From assembly GCF_900106525.1 (NCBI RefSeq), contig NZ_FNOG01000006.1:62001-126000 (forward strand): DNA of 64,000 nucleotides, read 5' to 3'. Shown piece after piece: positions 38,140-46,587 of the stretch; within the stretch, counting starts at the first letter, position 1; every line of letters starts with the position of its first letter. Below the pieces are notes generated by a model that was given only the letters and a program-made list of their open reading frames with translations, was not told the origin of the DNA and searched no databases. Made by a program: the position numbers and the translations under genes. This DNA is from Lysobacter enzymogenes (GTDB lineage: Bacteria; Pseudomonadota; Gammaproteobacteria; Xanthomonadales; Xanthomonadaceae).

Positions 38140-39318
38140 ATGGAATTCATCAGTCAGTGGTTCTGGTTCTTCCTGTTGCTGCCGATCGCCGCGCTCAGCG
38201 GTTGGGTGATCGGCCGCCGCGGCGGCGAGCGGCATAGCGACAATCAGGTCAGCCACCTGTCCACCACCTATTTCCGCGGCCTCAACTACCTGCTCAACGA
38301 GCAGCCGGACAAGGCCATCGAGCTGTTCCTGCACATCGCCGAGCTCGACAAGGACACCTTCGAGACCCAGGTCGCGCTCGGCCATCTGTTCCGCCGCCGC
38401 GGCGAAGTCGACCGCGCCATCCGCCTGCACCAGGCGCTGGTGCAGCGGCCGGGGCTGAGCGATCAGCAGAAGGTCCAGGCGCTGCTGGCGCTGGGCGAGG
38501 ACTACATGCGTTCGGGCCTGCTCGACCGCGCCGAGACCGTCTTCAGCGACCTGGTCGCGCTGGACATGCGCGCGCCGCTGGCCTTGCGCCATCTGATCGG
38601 CATCTACCAGGCCGAGCGCGACTGGGGCAAGGCGATCGAGAACGCGCAGCGCTTTGAAGCCGCGACCGGCGAGCCGATGGGCAAGCTGATCGCCCAGTTC
38701 GAATGCGAGCTGGCCGACCGCCACCGCGCCGCCGGCGACGCCCAGGCCGCGCGCGATGCGGTCAAGCGCGCCTACGAGGCCGACGCCAACTCGGTGCGCG
38801 CGGGCATGCTGGAAGGCCGGATCGAAGTCGAGGCCGGCAACGACGCCGCCGCGATCCGCGCGTTCGAACGCGTCGCCCGCGCCGATCCGGACTACCTGCC
38901 CGAAGTGCTGCCGGCGCTGCTGAGCTGCTACGAACGCAATGGCGACCCGACCGGCGCGCGCGCGTTCCTGGCTGAGATGTGCGAGCACTACCGCGGCATT
39001 TCGCCGGTGCTGGCGCTGACCCGCATGGTCGAAGCCGAGGACGGCGTGCCGGCGGCGCGCGCGTATCTGGCGCGCCAACTCAAGGACCGCCCGTCGGTGC
39101 GCGGTGAGGCGGCGCTGATCGACCTGACCCTGGCCGAGGGCGCCGACCCGCTGGCGACCCTGCACGACCTCAAGCACATCACCGACCAATTGCTGGTGCG
39201 CAACCCGAGCTACCGCTGCAACCGCTGCGGCTTCGGCGCGCGCAGCCACCACTGGCAATGCCCGAGCTGCAAGGAGTGGGGCACGGTCAAGCCGCTGCTC
39301 AACTACGCGGTGGTCTGA
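38140..39318 (+). CDS. lapB: Lipopolysaccharide assembly protein LapB (YciM)
   Basis: A cytoplasm-facing adaptor that directs LpxC to FtsH and so balances lipid A and phospholipid synthesis in E. coli. 392 residues: N-terminal membrane anchor (about 4-24), then a series of tetratricopeptide repeats (about 45-340) starting YFRGLNYLLNEQPDKAIELF, and a C-terminal rubredoxin-like metal site YRCNRCGFGARSHHWQCPSC. It is tightly spaced with lapA and followed by glycan genes. Confidence 0.96.
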   Translation: MEFISQWFWFFLLLPIAALSGWVIGRRGGERHSDNQVSHLSTTYFRGLNYLLNEQPDKAIELFLHIAELDKDTFETQVALGHLFRRRGEVDRAIRLHQALVQRPGLSDQQKVQALLALGEDYMRSGLLDRAETVFSDLVALDMRAPLALRHLIGIYQAERDWGKAIENAQRFEAATGEPMGKLIAQFECELADRHRAAGDAQAARDAVKRAYEADANSVRAGMLEGRIEVEAGNDAAAIRAFERVARADPDYLPEVLPALLSCYERNGDPTGARAFLAEMCEHYRGISPVLALTRMVEAEDGVPAARAYLARQLKDRPSVRGEAALIDLTLAEGADPLATLHDLKHITDQLLVRNPSYRCNRCGFGARSHHWQCPSCKEWGTVKPLLNYAVV

Positions 39319-39321
39319 GCG

Positions 39322-40290
39322 ATGTGGGCGTGGATCGGCATGCACGCCGTGCTGGCCGCGGCCGGCACCTGGCTGGCGCGCGCCTACGCGCTGCGCAGCC
39401 GCCTGATCGACCAGCCCGGCGAGCGCCGCAGCCATAGCGTGGCGACCCCGCGCGGCGGCGGCATCGCCATCGTGGTCGCGCTGCTGGTGGCGACGCTGTC
39501 GCTGGCGCTGAAGTTTCCCGCCTACGCCGGGCTGGCCCTGGCGTTCGGCGTCGGCCTGCTGATGGTCGCGGCGATCGGCTGGGTCGACGACCACCGTCCG
39601 CTGTCGCCGTGGCTGCGCCTGGCCGTGCACGTACTGGCGGCGGCGTTGCTGGCGGCGGCGATCTGGCTGTTGCGCGGCGACCCCTGGCTGGCCCTGGCCG
39701 CGTTCGTGTTCGCGGTCGGGCTGACCAACGTGTGGAACTTCATGGACGGCATCAACGGCCTGGCCGCCTCGCAGGCGGCGCTGGTCGCGCTGGCCCTGGC
39801 CGGGTTCGGCGGGGCGGTGTGGAGCTGGTTGGCGCTGGCGCTGCTGGCGGCCTGCGCCGGGTTCCTGCCGTTCAACTTCCCGCGCGCGCGGATCTTCATG
39901 GGCGACGTCGGCAGCGGGGCGATCGGCTACGCCATCGCCGGCATCGGCGCACTGGCCGCGACCGGCCTGGACGCCTGGCACGCGCCGCTGCTGCTGATCC
40001 CGCTGGCCGCATTCATGGTCGATTCCAGCCTGACCTTGCTGCGCCGGGTGCGCCGCGGCGAGCGCTGGTGGACCCCGCACACCCAGCATGCGTACCAGGT
40101 GTGGGCGCGCCGCGCCGGACATGTCCGGGTCACGCTCGCTTATGCGATTTTCACGCTACTGTCCTTAGTCTCGCTGCACCTTGTGACCGAAGTCCGTATC
40201 GGTTTCATGCTGTGTATGGGGGCCGGGTGGTATATATCCGCCGCTTTTTTGTGGTGGCTGATCCAGCGGACCGAACGGGCCGCGTCCTGA
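39322..40290 (+). CDS. Undecaprenyl-phosphate glycosyl-1-phosphate transferase, WecA/WbpL-like
   Basis: A polytopic enzyme that transfers a sugar-1-phosphate, probably N-acetylated, from a UDP-sugar to undecaprenyl phosphate, starting O-antigen synthesis. 322 residues with about ten hydrophobic segments. MraY/WecA family motifs: SHSVATPRGGGIAIV, GWVDDHRPLSP with the Asp pair, NVWNFMDGINGLAASQA, and RIFMGDVGSG. A His-rich loop near WWTPHTQHAYQV is also seen. Length and the FMDGINGLA motif favour WbpL-type enzymes. It begins three bases after lapB. Confidence 0.93.
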   Translation: MWAWIGMHAVLAAAGTWLARAYALRSRLIDQPGERRSHSVATPRGGGIAIVVALLVATLSLALKFPAYAGLALAFGVGLLMVAAIGWVDDHRPLSPWLRLAVHVLAAALLAAAIWLLRGDPWLALAAFVFAVGLTNVWNFMDGINGLAASQAALVALALAGFGGAVWSWLALALLAACAGFLPFNFPRARIFMGDVGSGAIGYAIAGIGALAATGLDAWHAPLLLIPLAAFMVDSSLTLLRRVRRGERWWTPHTQHAYQVWARRAGHVRVTLAYAIFTLLSLVSLHLVTEVRIGFMLCMGAGWYISAAFLWWLIQRTERAAS

Positions 40291-40350
40291 CCTCAGGGCC
40301 GGGTCGGCGAGCGTACCGACCGAACTCAAAGATTTACAGGCGAGGCAGGA

Positions 40351-42261
40351 ATGAGCTCATTGCGTGATCGACTCAAGAGCGGGCTGCCTCGTCTGGCGGT
40401 GGTCGCGCACGATCTCGCGATGGTCTGGCTGGTCTGGCAAGCGCTGCACAAGCTGCGCTTCGGGGTGATCGCGCAGCCGCCGCCGCTGCCGCTGTGGTCG
40501 ACCGAGATCGCCCTGGTCCTGGCCGCCCAGGGCCTGGTGTTCTGGCAGGTCGGCCTGTACCGCGGGCTGTGGCGCTTCGCCGGCGTGCCCGACCTTTGGA
40601 ACATCTTCAAGGCCTGCATGCTCGGCCTGTTCGCGATCGTGCTCGGGCTGTTCCTCTACAACCGCGTCGACCAGGTGCCGCGCACCGTGCTGGTGCTGTA
40701 CCCGCTGGTGCTGATGGGCATGCTCGGCGCGCCGCGCCTGCTGTACCGGGCGTGGAAGGACAGCCGCATCGACAGCGCCAACGCGGTGTCGGTGCGGATC
40801 CTCATCCTCGGCGCCGGCCGCGCCGGCGAGGCGCTGGTGCGCGATCTGCGCCGCTTCGGCACCTACCACCCCATCGGCTTCCTCGACGACGCCGCGCGCC
40901 TGCGCGGCAGCAAGGTCCAGGGCGTGCCGGTGCTGGGCAAGGTCGACGACGTCGCCGACATCGCCCGCGAGACCGCGGCCAAGCTGCTGGTCATCGCAAT
41001 GCCCTCGGCCGACGCCAACGCGATGCAGCGCATCGTCATTGCCTGCGAGCGCACCGGCCTGCCGTTCCGCATGGTCCCGCGCCTGCAGGACGTGCTGGAA
41101 GGGCGCTCGCTGCCGGGCGAACTGAAGGAAGTCGCGATCGAGGACCTGCTCGGCCGCAAGCCGGTGTTGCCGGACTGGAAGGCGATCCGCGGCTGGCTGG
41201 GCGGACGCTCGGTGCTGGTCACCGGCGCCGGCGGCTCGATCGGTTCGGAGCTGGTGCGCCAGTGCGCGCGCCACGGCGCATCGCGCATCGCCCTGATCGA
41301 GATCGACGAGCTCGCTCTGGTCACCTCCGAGACCGCGCTGCGCCGCGATTTCCCCGACGTCGAATTCATCCCGGTCCTGGGCGACTGCGGCGACCGCGCG
41401 GTGATCGAATACGCGCTCAAGCTGGCCGAACCCGACGCCGCCTTCCACGCCGCCGCCTACAAGCAGGTGCCGCTGCTGGAAGCGCAGTTGCGCGAAGCGG
41501 TGCGCAACAACGTGCTGGCCACCGAAACCGTCGCCCGCGCCTGCCGCGCGGCCGGGGTCGGCACCTTCGTGCTGATCTCCACCGACAAGGCGGTCGACCC
41601 GGTCAACGTGCTCGGCGCGACCAAGCGCCTGGCCGAGATGACCTGCCAGGCCCTGGCCGACCAGCGCAAGACCCGCTTCGTCACCGTGCGCTTCGGCAAC
41701 GTGCTCGACTCGGCCGGCAGCGTGGTGCCGCTGTTCCGCGAGCAGATCCGCGCCGGCGGCCCGGTCACCGTGACCGACCCGGAAGTGACCCGCTTCTTCA
41801 TGACCATCCCCGAAGCCTGCCAGCTGATCCTGCAGGCCTCGGCGATCGGCACCCATGAGGCGATCTACACCCTGGACATGGGCGAGCCGGTGCCGATCCG
41901 CCTGCTGGCCGAGCAGATGATCCGCCTGGCCGGCAAGCAGCCGGGGCGCGACGTGGCCATCGTCTACACCGGCCTGCGCCCGGGCGAAAAGCTGCACGAG
42001 ACCTTGTTCCACGCCGACGAGCGCTACCGCCCGACGGTGCATCCCAAGATCCTGCAGGCCGAGCCGCGCGAGGTGACGATGAGCGCGCTGGAGCACTCGC
42101 TGGTGCAGCTGCGCGAGGCGTCGATCCGCTACGACCGCGACGCCCTGGGCGCCTTGCTGCGCGTCGCGGTTCCGGAGTTCCAGCCCATCGGCGAACACCC
42201 GGATTACAAGGAATCGGCTACCGTGGTGGCCTTTCCCGCCCGCAACGCCAGGAAGATTTGA
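40351..42261 (+). CDS. CapD/WbpM-like UDP-sugar 4,6-dehydratase, membrane-anchored
   Basis: A 636-residue enzyme that converts UDP-GlcNAc-type sugars to 4-keto-6-deoxy sugars for O-antigen. Four hydrophobic helices (about 15-135) precede a CoA-binding-like domain (RILILGAGRAGEALVRDLRR) and the catalytic SDR domain with NAD-binding VTGAGGSIGSELVRQC near 290. The usual Y/M-x-x-x-K catalytic segment reads VLGATK here: Leu sits where relatives normally have Met or Tyr, while Lys and the preceding STDKAVDP are present. Its TGA overlaps the galU ATG by one base, showing coupling. Confidence 0.93.
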   Translation: MSSLRDRLKSGLPRLAVVAHDLAMVWLVWQALHKLRFGVIAQPPPLPLWSTEIALVLAAQGLVFWQVGLYRGLWRFAGVPDLWNIFKACMLGLFAIVLGLFLYNRVDQVPRTVLVLYPLVLMGMLGAPRLLYRAWKDSRIDSANAVSVRILILGAGRAGEALVRDLRRFGTYHPIGFLDDAARLRGSKVQGVPVLGKVDDVADIARETAAKLLVIAMPSADANAMQRIVIACERTGLPFRMVPRLQDVLEGRSLPGELKEVAIEDLLGRKPVLPDWKAIRGWLGGRSVLVTGAGGSIGSELVRQCARHGASRIALIEIDELALVTSETALRRDFPDVEFIPVLGDCGDRAVIEYALKLAEPDAAFHAAAYKQVPLLEAQLREAVRNNVLATETVARACRAAGVGTFVLISTDKAVDPVNVLGATKRLAEMTCQALADQRKTRFVTVRFGNVLDSAGSVVPLFREQIRAGGPVTVTDPEVTRFFMTIPEACQLILQASAIGTHEAIYTLDMGEPVPIRLLAEQMIRLAGKQPGRDVAIVYTGLRPGEKLHETLFHADERYRPTVHPKILQAEPREVTMSALEHSLVQLREASIRYDRDALGALLRVAVPEFQPIGEHPDYKESATVVAFPARNARKI

Positions 42262-43163
42262 TGGCTGCACGCATCCGCAAGGCCGTATTTCCCGTCGCCG
42301 GCCTCGGCACCCGGTTCCTTCCCGCGACCAAGACCGTTCCCAAGGAAATGCTGCCGATCATCGACCGGCCGCTGATCCAGTACGCGGTCGACGAGGCCGT
42401 GGAGGCCGGTTGCGACACCCTGGTGTTCATCACCAACCGCTACAAGCACGCGGTCGCGGACTATTTCGACAAGGCCTACGAGCTGGAACACAAGCTCGAG
42501 CGTTCGGGCAAGACCGAGCAGCTGGAGCTGATCCGCAACGTGCTGCCGCCGGGCGTGCGCGCGGTGTTCGTGACCCAGGCCGAAGCGCTGGGCCTGGGCC
42601 ATGCGGTGCTGTGCGCCAAGGACGTGATCGGCAACGAGCCCTTCGCCGTGCTGCTGCCGGACGATCTGATCTGGAACCGCGGCGGCGCGGGCGCGCTCAA
42701 GCAGATGGCCGACGCCGCCGAAGCCAGCGGCGCCAGCACCATCGCCGTGCAGGACGTGCCGCGCGAGCAGACCGGCAGCTACGGCATCGTCGCCACCTCC
42801 AACTTCGACGCGCGCCAGGGCCGCATCACCGCGATCGTCGAGAAGCCCAAGCCCGAGGTCGCGCCGAGCAACCTGGCCGTGGTCGGCCGCTACGTGCTCA
42901 ACCCGCGCATCTTCGAGCTGCTGGAGAGCACCACGCCGGGCGCCGGCGGCGAAATCCAGCTGACCGACGCGATCGCGACCCTGCTGCAGCAAGAAGCGGT
43001 CAACGCCTATCGCTTCCAGGGCACGCGCTTCGACTGCGGCACCCACATCGGCCTGATCGAGGCGACGATCCGCTACGCGCTCGATCACGAGAAGCTCAGC
43101 GACTCGGCGCGGCAGATGATGCAGAACGCGCTCAACGAACTCGGCGTCGAAGACCTCGCCTGA
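42261..43163 (+). CDS. galU: UTP-glucose-1-phosphate uridylyltransferase
   Basis: Makes UDP-glucose from UTP and glucose-1-phosphate for LPS, exopolysaccharide and trehalose. 300 residues: N-terminal nucleotide-binding VFPVAGLGTRFLPATKTVPK, the catalytic Lys region, GLGHAVLCAKDVIGNEPFAV, and VEKPKPEVAPSNLAVVGRYV. The ATG at 42261 overlaps the CapD-like stop. It is last gene of the lapA-to-galU cluster; a hairpin terminator follows. Confidence 0.97.
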   Translation: MAARIRKAVFPVAGLGTRFLPATKTVPKEMLPIIDRPLIQYAVDEAVEAGCDTLVFITNRYKHAVADYFDKAYELEHKLERSGKTEQLELIRNVLPPGVRAVFVTQAEALGLGHAVLCAKDVIGNEPFAVLLPDDLIWNRGGAGALKQMADAAEASGASTIAVQDVPREQTGSYGIVATSNFDARQGRITAIVEKPKPEVAPSNLAVVGRYVLNPRIFELLESTTPGAGGEIQLTDAIATLLQQEAVNAYRFQGTRFDCGTHIGLIEATIRYALDHEKLSDSARQMMQNALNELGVEDLA

Positions 43164-43186
43164 GCCGTCCGTGCCGCTGTACCGCG

Positions 43187-43221
43187 AAGGCCGCCGTCCG
43201 CGAGGATCGGCGGCCTTTTCG
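43187..43221 (+). terminator. Rho-independent terminator after galU
   Basis: Stem AAGGCCGCCG / CGGCGGCCTT with an 11-base loop, followed by TTCGTTCG, 24 bases after the galU stop. Confidence 0.75.
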
Positions 43222-43279
43222 TTCGTGGTGCGCATCGGCGCGGGGCGAGGTTGACGGAAGTTGCGGCGCAGTTGCCTTG

Positions 43280-43358
43280 TCGCGGTCGCGGCTTGCGCCG
43301 CTCCTACAGGGGCTTCGGCTGGCTTGGTTTGACTGCAGGAGCGGCGCAAGCCGCGACT
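43280..43358. repeat. Type-2 palindromic repeat, inverted pair
   Basis: Reverse copy at 43280-43308 and a slightly diverged forward copy at 43334-43358 (GCAGGAGCGGCGCAAGCCGC), in the gap between galU and the convergent hypothetical gene. Confidence 0.88.
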
Positions 43359-43404
43359 GCCAGAGCGGTGCGAGACCGCCAACCCGCGCGATCGGGCAGG
43401 GCGC

Positions 43405-43833
43405 TTACGCCAGCCACCAACCCACCGCCAGCGCCGCTGCGACGCAAGCGAGCGCTGCGCGCTGGGCGAGCCGGCCGAGCCGCTCGCTGCGGCGCGCCCA
43501 GGCCTCGGCGGCGGCGGCGCGCAGTACGCGCACGTCGCGATACGTCTTCCAGTCGCGCGGTGGGAACCGCCCCTGCGCGGCGGCGGCGCGGCCGAGCCGG
43601 CGCAGGCCGGCGCCCCACAGCCACAGCGGCGCCACCGGCGCCAGCGCCAGGCCAGTGAGGGCGCGTCGCAGCCAGCGCTGCGCCTCGATCGGATCGGCGC
43701 CGGCGATGTGCGCCTGCAGGTTCTGCAGCCAGCCGTGCAACTGCCACAGCGCCAGCGCGCAGCCCGCGGCGATGGCCAGCAGCAGCCACAGGCTGCGTCT
43801 GCGATAGGCTGGGTCGGCGCGGTGGATTTCCAT
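43405..43833 (-). CDS. Hypothetical membrane protein
   Basis: A 142-residue protein with hydrophobic segments at about 15-33 ([19 protein letters not shown]), 58-75 ([18 protein letters not shown]) and 125-141 ([17 protein letters not shown]), so probably three membrane spans with a basic Arg/Ala-rich cytoplasmic part. I do not recognise the family. It is divergent from the flavoprotein gene; the 129-base gap includes GTATCGTATTTATTACGAT, an AT-rich stretch that could hold promoters. Confidence 0.6.
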   Translation of the reverse strand: MEIHRADPAYRRRSLWLLLAIAAGCALALWQLHGWLQNLQAHIAGADPIEAQRWLRRALTGLALAPVAPLWLWGAGLRRLGRAAAAQGRFPPRDWKTYRDVRVLRAAAAEAWARRSERLGRLAQRAALACVAAALAVGWWLA

Positions 43834-43962
43834 CGTCGGTATCGTATTTATTACGATCGCCTTTATACGAGCATCACTCCTCCGTCGGCAGATCGGCGGC
43901 GCGCCGGACGCAGCGCGCGCCGTATCGGCCCGTCCGCCGCCACCCTGCGCCGTCGCCCGTCC

Positions 43963-45258
43963 ATGTCCTCACTCGCCGACCACTACTACCGCGCCAGCCT
44001 CGATTCCGACCGCCAATGGCCGGCGCTGGAGGAACCGACGCGGGCGCGGGTGTGCGTGATCGGCGGCGGCTTCGCCGGCCTCAACACCGCGCTCGGGCTG
44101 GCCGAGCGCGGCGTCGGCGAGGTGGTGCTGCTGGAGGCGCAGCGGGTCGGCTACGGCGCGTCCGGGCGCAACGGCGGCTTCGTGTTCGGCGGCTTCTCGC
44201 GCGGCGAGGATGCCTTGCTGCGCGAGCTCGGGCCGGCGCGGGCGCGCGATCTGTATCAGGGCACGCTCGACGCGGTCGAACTGATCCGCACGCGCATCCG
44301 CCGCTACGGCATCGACTGCGAAGCGACCGAGGCCGGCGTCATCTGGGCCAACTGGTTCCGCGACCCGGAGGTGCTGCGCGCGCGCCAGCGCCTGCTGGCC
44401 GAGCACTTCGGCGTGGAGTGGCAGTGGTGGCCGCGCGAGCGCCTGCGCGAACGCGTGCGCAGCCCGCGCTATCACGACGCGCTGTTCGAACCGCAGGCCT
44501 TCCACTTCCATCCGCTCAAATACGCCCAGGGCATCGCCGCGCAGGCGCAGGCGCTGGGCGTACGCGTGCACGAGGGCTCGCCGGCGCTGGCGCTGGAGCG
44601 CGACGGCGAGGGCTGGCGGGTGCGCAGCGAGCGCGGCGAGGTGCGCGCCGAGCAGGTGGTGCTGGCCTGCGGCGGGTATCTGGCCGGGTTGCGGCGCGAG
44701 GTCGACGCGGCGGTGATGCCGATCGCGACCTATGTGATGGTGACCCAGCCGCTGGGCGAGCTGCTCGACGCCGCGCTGCAGACCCGCGCGGCGATCTACG
44801 ACAGCCGTTTCGCCTTCGACTACTATCGGCCGCTGCGCGACGGCCGGCTGCTGTGGGGCGGGCGCATCTCGGTGCGCGACCGCTCGCCGCAGCAGGTGCA
44901 GGCCTTGCTGTATCGCGATGTGTTGCGGGTGTTCCCGCAGTTGTCCGGGGTGCGCATCGACTATGCATGGTCGGGCCTGATGAGCTACGCGCGCCACCAG
45001 ATGCCGCAGATCGGTCATCTCGGCGACGGGCTGTGGCTGGCCCAGGCCTTCGGCGGCCACGGCGTGGCGCCGACCACGTTCGCCGGCGAGCTGCTGGCCG
45101 CCGCGATCGCCCACGGCGACGAACGCTGGCGCGAGCTGTCGGGCTACGGCCTGGGCTCGGCGTTCAAGCCCGCCGGGCTGGCGGCCGCGCAACTGAGCTA
45201 CGCCTGGGCGCAGTTCAAGGATTGGTTCAAGGACAACAGCGAGAGACGCGATCGATGA
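43963..45258 (+). CDS. FAD-dependent amine oxidoreductase, DadA/PuuB-like
   Basis: A 431-residue DAO-family flavoprotein. The FAD-binding GxGxxG is [20 protein letters not shown], and the substrate-side [15 protein letters not shown] is a marker of gamma-glutamylputrescine oxidase-like enzymes, which deaminate amine substrates with H2O2 formation. The C-terminal segment [20 protein letters not shown] completes the FAD site. The substrate cannot be set from sequence; polyamine-related substrates are plausible, but the aguA/aguB genes are 10 kb away. The start ATG at 43963 is the only one near the conserved N-terminus. Its stop overlaps the next gene's start (ATGA). Confidence 0.88.
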   Translation: MSSLADHYYRASLDSDRQWPALEEPTRARVCVIGGGFAGLNTALGLAERGVGEVVLLEAQRVGYGASGRNGGFVFGGFSRGEDALLRELGPARARDLYQGTLDAVELIRTRIRRYGIDCEATEAGVIWANWFRDPEVLRARQRLLAEHFGVEWQWWPRERLRERVRSPRYHDALFEPQAFHFHPLKYAQGIAAQAQALGVRVHEGSPALALERDGEGWRVRSERGEVRAEQVVLACGGYLAGLRREVDAAVMPIATYVMVTQPLGELLDAALQTRAAIYDSRFAFDYYRPLRDGRLLWGGRISVRDRSPQQVQALLYRDVLRVFPQLSGVRIDYAWSGLMSYARHQMPQIGHLGDGLWLAQAFGGHGVAPTTFAGELLAAAIAHGDERWRELSGYGLGSAFKPAGLAAAQLSYAWAQFKDWFKDNSERRDR

Positions 45259-45620
45259 GCGAGAACGAACACGGCGCCGCCCCGGCGCACGAGCCGATCA
45301 CCTGGGGCGATTTCGAGAAAGTGGTGATCTGCGCCGGGACCGTGACCCAGGTCGAGGAGTTCCCGCAGGCGCGCAAGCCGGCGTGGAAGCTGTGGGTCGA
45401 CTTCGGCCCGTACGGGGTGCGCAAGACCAGCGCGCAGATCCGCCACTTGTACTCGGCCGAGGAATTGGTCGGGCGGCAGATCGTCGGGGTGATCAATTTC
45501 CCGCCCAAGCAGATCGGGCCGTTCGTGTCGGAGTTCCTGCTGACCGGGTTTCCGACCGAAGAGGGCGTGGTGGTGACGGCGGTGGAGCGGCCGGTGCCGA
45601 ACGGGACGCGGCTGGCCTGA
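45255..45620 (+). CDS. csaA: CsaA-like tRNA-binding/chaperone protein
   Basis: A 121-residue protein with an OB-fold tRNA-binding domain (about 15-121). Family motifs: [38 protein letters not shown], and a C-terminal [21 protein letters not shown]. subtilis CsaA is a dimeric chaperone-like protein linked to export; in most bacteria function is untested. The start codon shares four bases with the preceding flavoprotein stop, an ATGA overlap that makes coupled translation likely. Confidence 0.93.
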   Translation: MSENEHGAAPAHEPITWGDFEKVVICAGTVTQVEEFPQARKPAWKLWVDFGPYGVRKTSAQIRHLYSAEELVGRQIVGVINFPPKQIGPFVSEFLLTGFPTEEGVVVTAVERPVPNGTRLA

Positions 45621-45679
45621 GGCGGGTGGGGCGGGTGCGGGGCGCGCGGGGCGTTGGTGGTTGCGTCGTAGGTGTGGTT

Positions 45680-45764
45680 TCGCGGTCGCGGCTTGCGCCG
45701 CTCCTACAGGGGGCGGCCGTAGCCACGATTCCGACTGTAGGAGCGGCGCAAGCCGCGACCGCGA
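45680..45764. repeat. Type-2 palindromic repeat, inverted pair
   Basis: Reverse copy 45680-45708 and forward copy 45735-45764; flanks GGTGTGGTTT and AAACCGCACC also pair, so the stem can extend to about 40 bp. Located between csaA and the small secreted protein gene. Confidence 0.9.
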
Positions 45765-45897
45765 AACCGCACCTACGACGCCCGCACCGCGCACCTTCAT
45801 TAAGTAAATTTAATCCGCCCAACACATCCCCTCGCACACGACAGCGCTAGCATCCCCCTGCGATCCACATTCGGGTCGTCTTTCAGGGAGACTCGCC

Positions 45898-46212
45898 ATG
45901 CGCCGCACGCTCGCCGTTTCGCTCGCTTCCGTTCTGCTGTCCCTGAGCCTGGGCGCGTTCGCCGCGCCGCAACCCGCGCCCGCGGCGCAGCCGACGCCGG
46001 CCGCCAAACCCGCAGCGACCATGCCCGCCGCCAAGCCGGCTGCGACCCCCGCACCCGCCGCCACGGCGGCCCCCGCCAAGACCGCGCCGGCGAAGGCCGC
46101 GACCGAGCGCTGCCGCGACGCCAAGGGCAAGTTCATCGCTTGCGCGACCAAGAAGGCCGAGACCAAGCATTGCCGCGACGCCAAGGGCAAGTTCACCGCC
46201 TGCCCGAAGTAA
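45898..46212 (+). CDS. Small secreted Pro/Ala-rich protein with duplicated Cys motif
   Basis: A 104-residue exported protein. A Sec signal ends at SLGAFAAPQ, followed by a Pro/Ala/Lys-rich linker of about 45 residues (degenerate repeats of AAKPAATMPA) and a C-terminal module repeated twice: CRDAKGKFIAC and CRDAKGKFTAC, separated by ATKKAETKH. The pattern C-x9-C twice suggests two small disulfide loops carrying positive charge. I do not recognise a characterised family. A strong terminator follows, and GGGAGA upstream is a good Shine-Dalgarno. Codon use fits the genome. Confidence 0.75.
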   Translation: MRRTLAVSLASVLLSLSLGAFAAPQPAPAAQPTPAAKPAATMPAAKPAATPAPAATAAPAKTAPAKAATERCRDAKGKFIACATKKAETKHCRDAKGKFTACPK

Positions 46213-46300
46213 GCCTCGCCCGCGCGGCCGCCGCGAGCCGGCGGCCGCGTCGTCCCCGTTATCGTCCGCGCGCGCCAAGTTGTGGGCGGCGTCGCGCGCA

Positions 46301-46336
46301 CCCGGTGCCTGGTCCAGCCAGGCACCGGGTTTTTTG
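46301..46336 (+). terminator. Rho-independent terminator of the small secreted protein gene
   Basis: Perfect 12-bp stem CCCGGTGCCTGG / CCAGGCACCGGG with loop TCCAG, followed by a seven-T run. Confidence 0.88.
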
Positions 46337-46366
46337 TTTCTCGAATCTACGGTCGCCCCCCCCCCC

Positions 46367-46516
46367 TGTAGGAGCGGCGCGAGCCGCGACCGCGCCAACG
46401 CAACTACGGCGAAAACCTTGGCGTAGCGGTACAAGCTGCAATCGCTGCCGCAGCGCGGGTGCGAGAAGCGTTCGTCGTGGTTGCGTTGGCGCAGTCGCGG
46501 CTCGCGCCGCTCCTAC
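46367..46516. repeat. Type-2 palindromic repeat, inverted pair
   Basis: Forward copy 46367-46396 and reverse copy 46491-46516 (with CAGTCGCGG in place of CGGTCGCGG). It is preceded by an 11-C homopolymer. Confidence 0.88.
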
Positions 46517-46540
46517 AAAGAGCGATCGCGGCGCCAATAA

Positions 46541-46566
46541 AAAACCCCGGGAAATCCCGGGGTTTT
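46541..46566 (-). terminator. Rho-independent terminator of fadA, bidirectional
   Basis: Stem AAAACCCCGGG / CCCGGGGTTTT with loop AAAT. T-rich on both strands: TTTTTTATT after the stem on the minus strand, 22 bases after the fadA stop. Confidence 0.85.
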
Positions 46567-46587
46567 TCGTAACGCGAACGGCTTGGC

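Larger units (their letters stand above)
46213..46587. other. Non-coding region between convergent genes
   Basis: A 375-base gap holding a terminator for the secreted protein gene, an 11-C run (46356-46366), a type-2 inverted repeat pair and the fadA terminator. No gene was recognised. Confidence 0.75.

Noticed and set aside
43280-43358. Insertion-sequence remnant after galU
   Set aside because: There is no transposase fragment or target duplication; the sequence is fully explained by a type-2 repeat pair.
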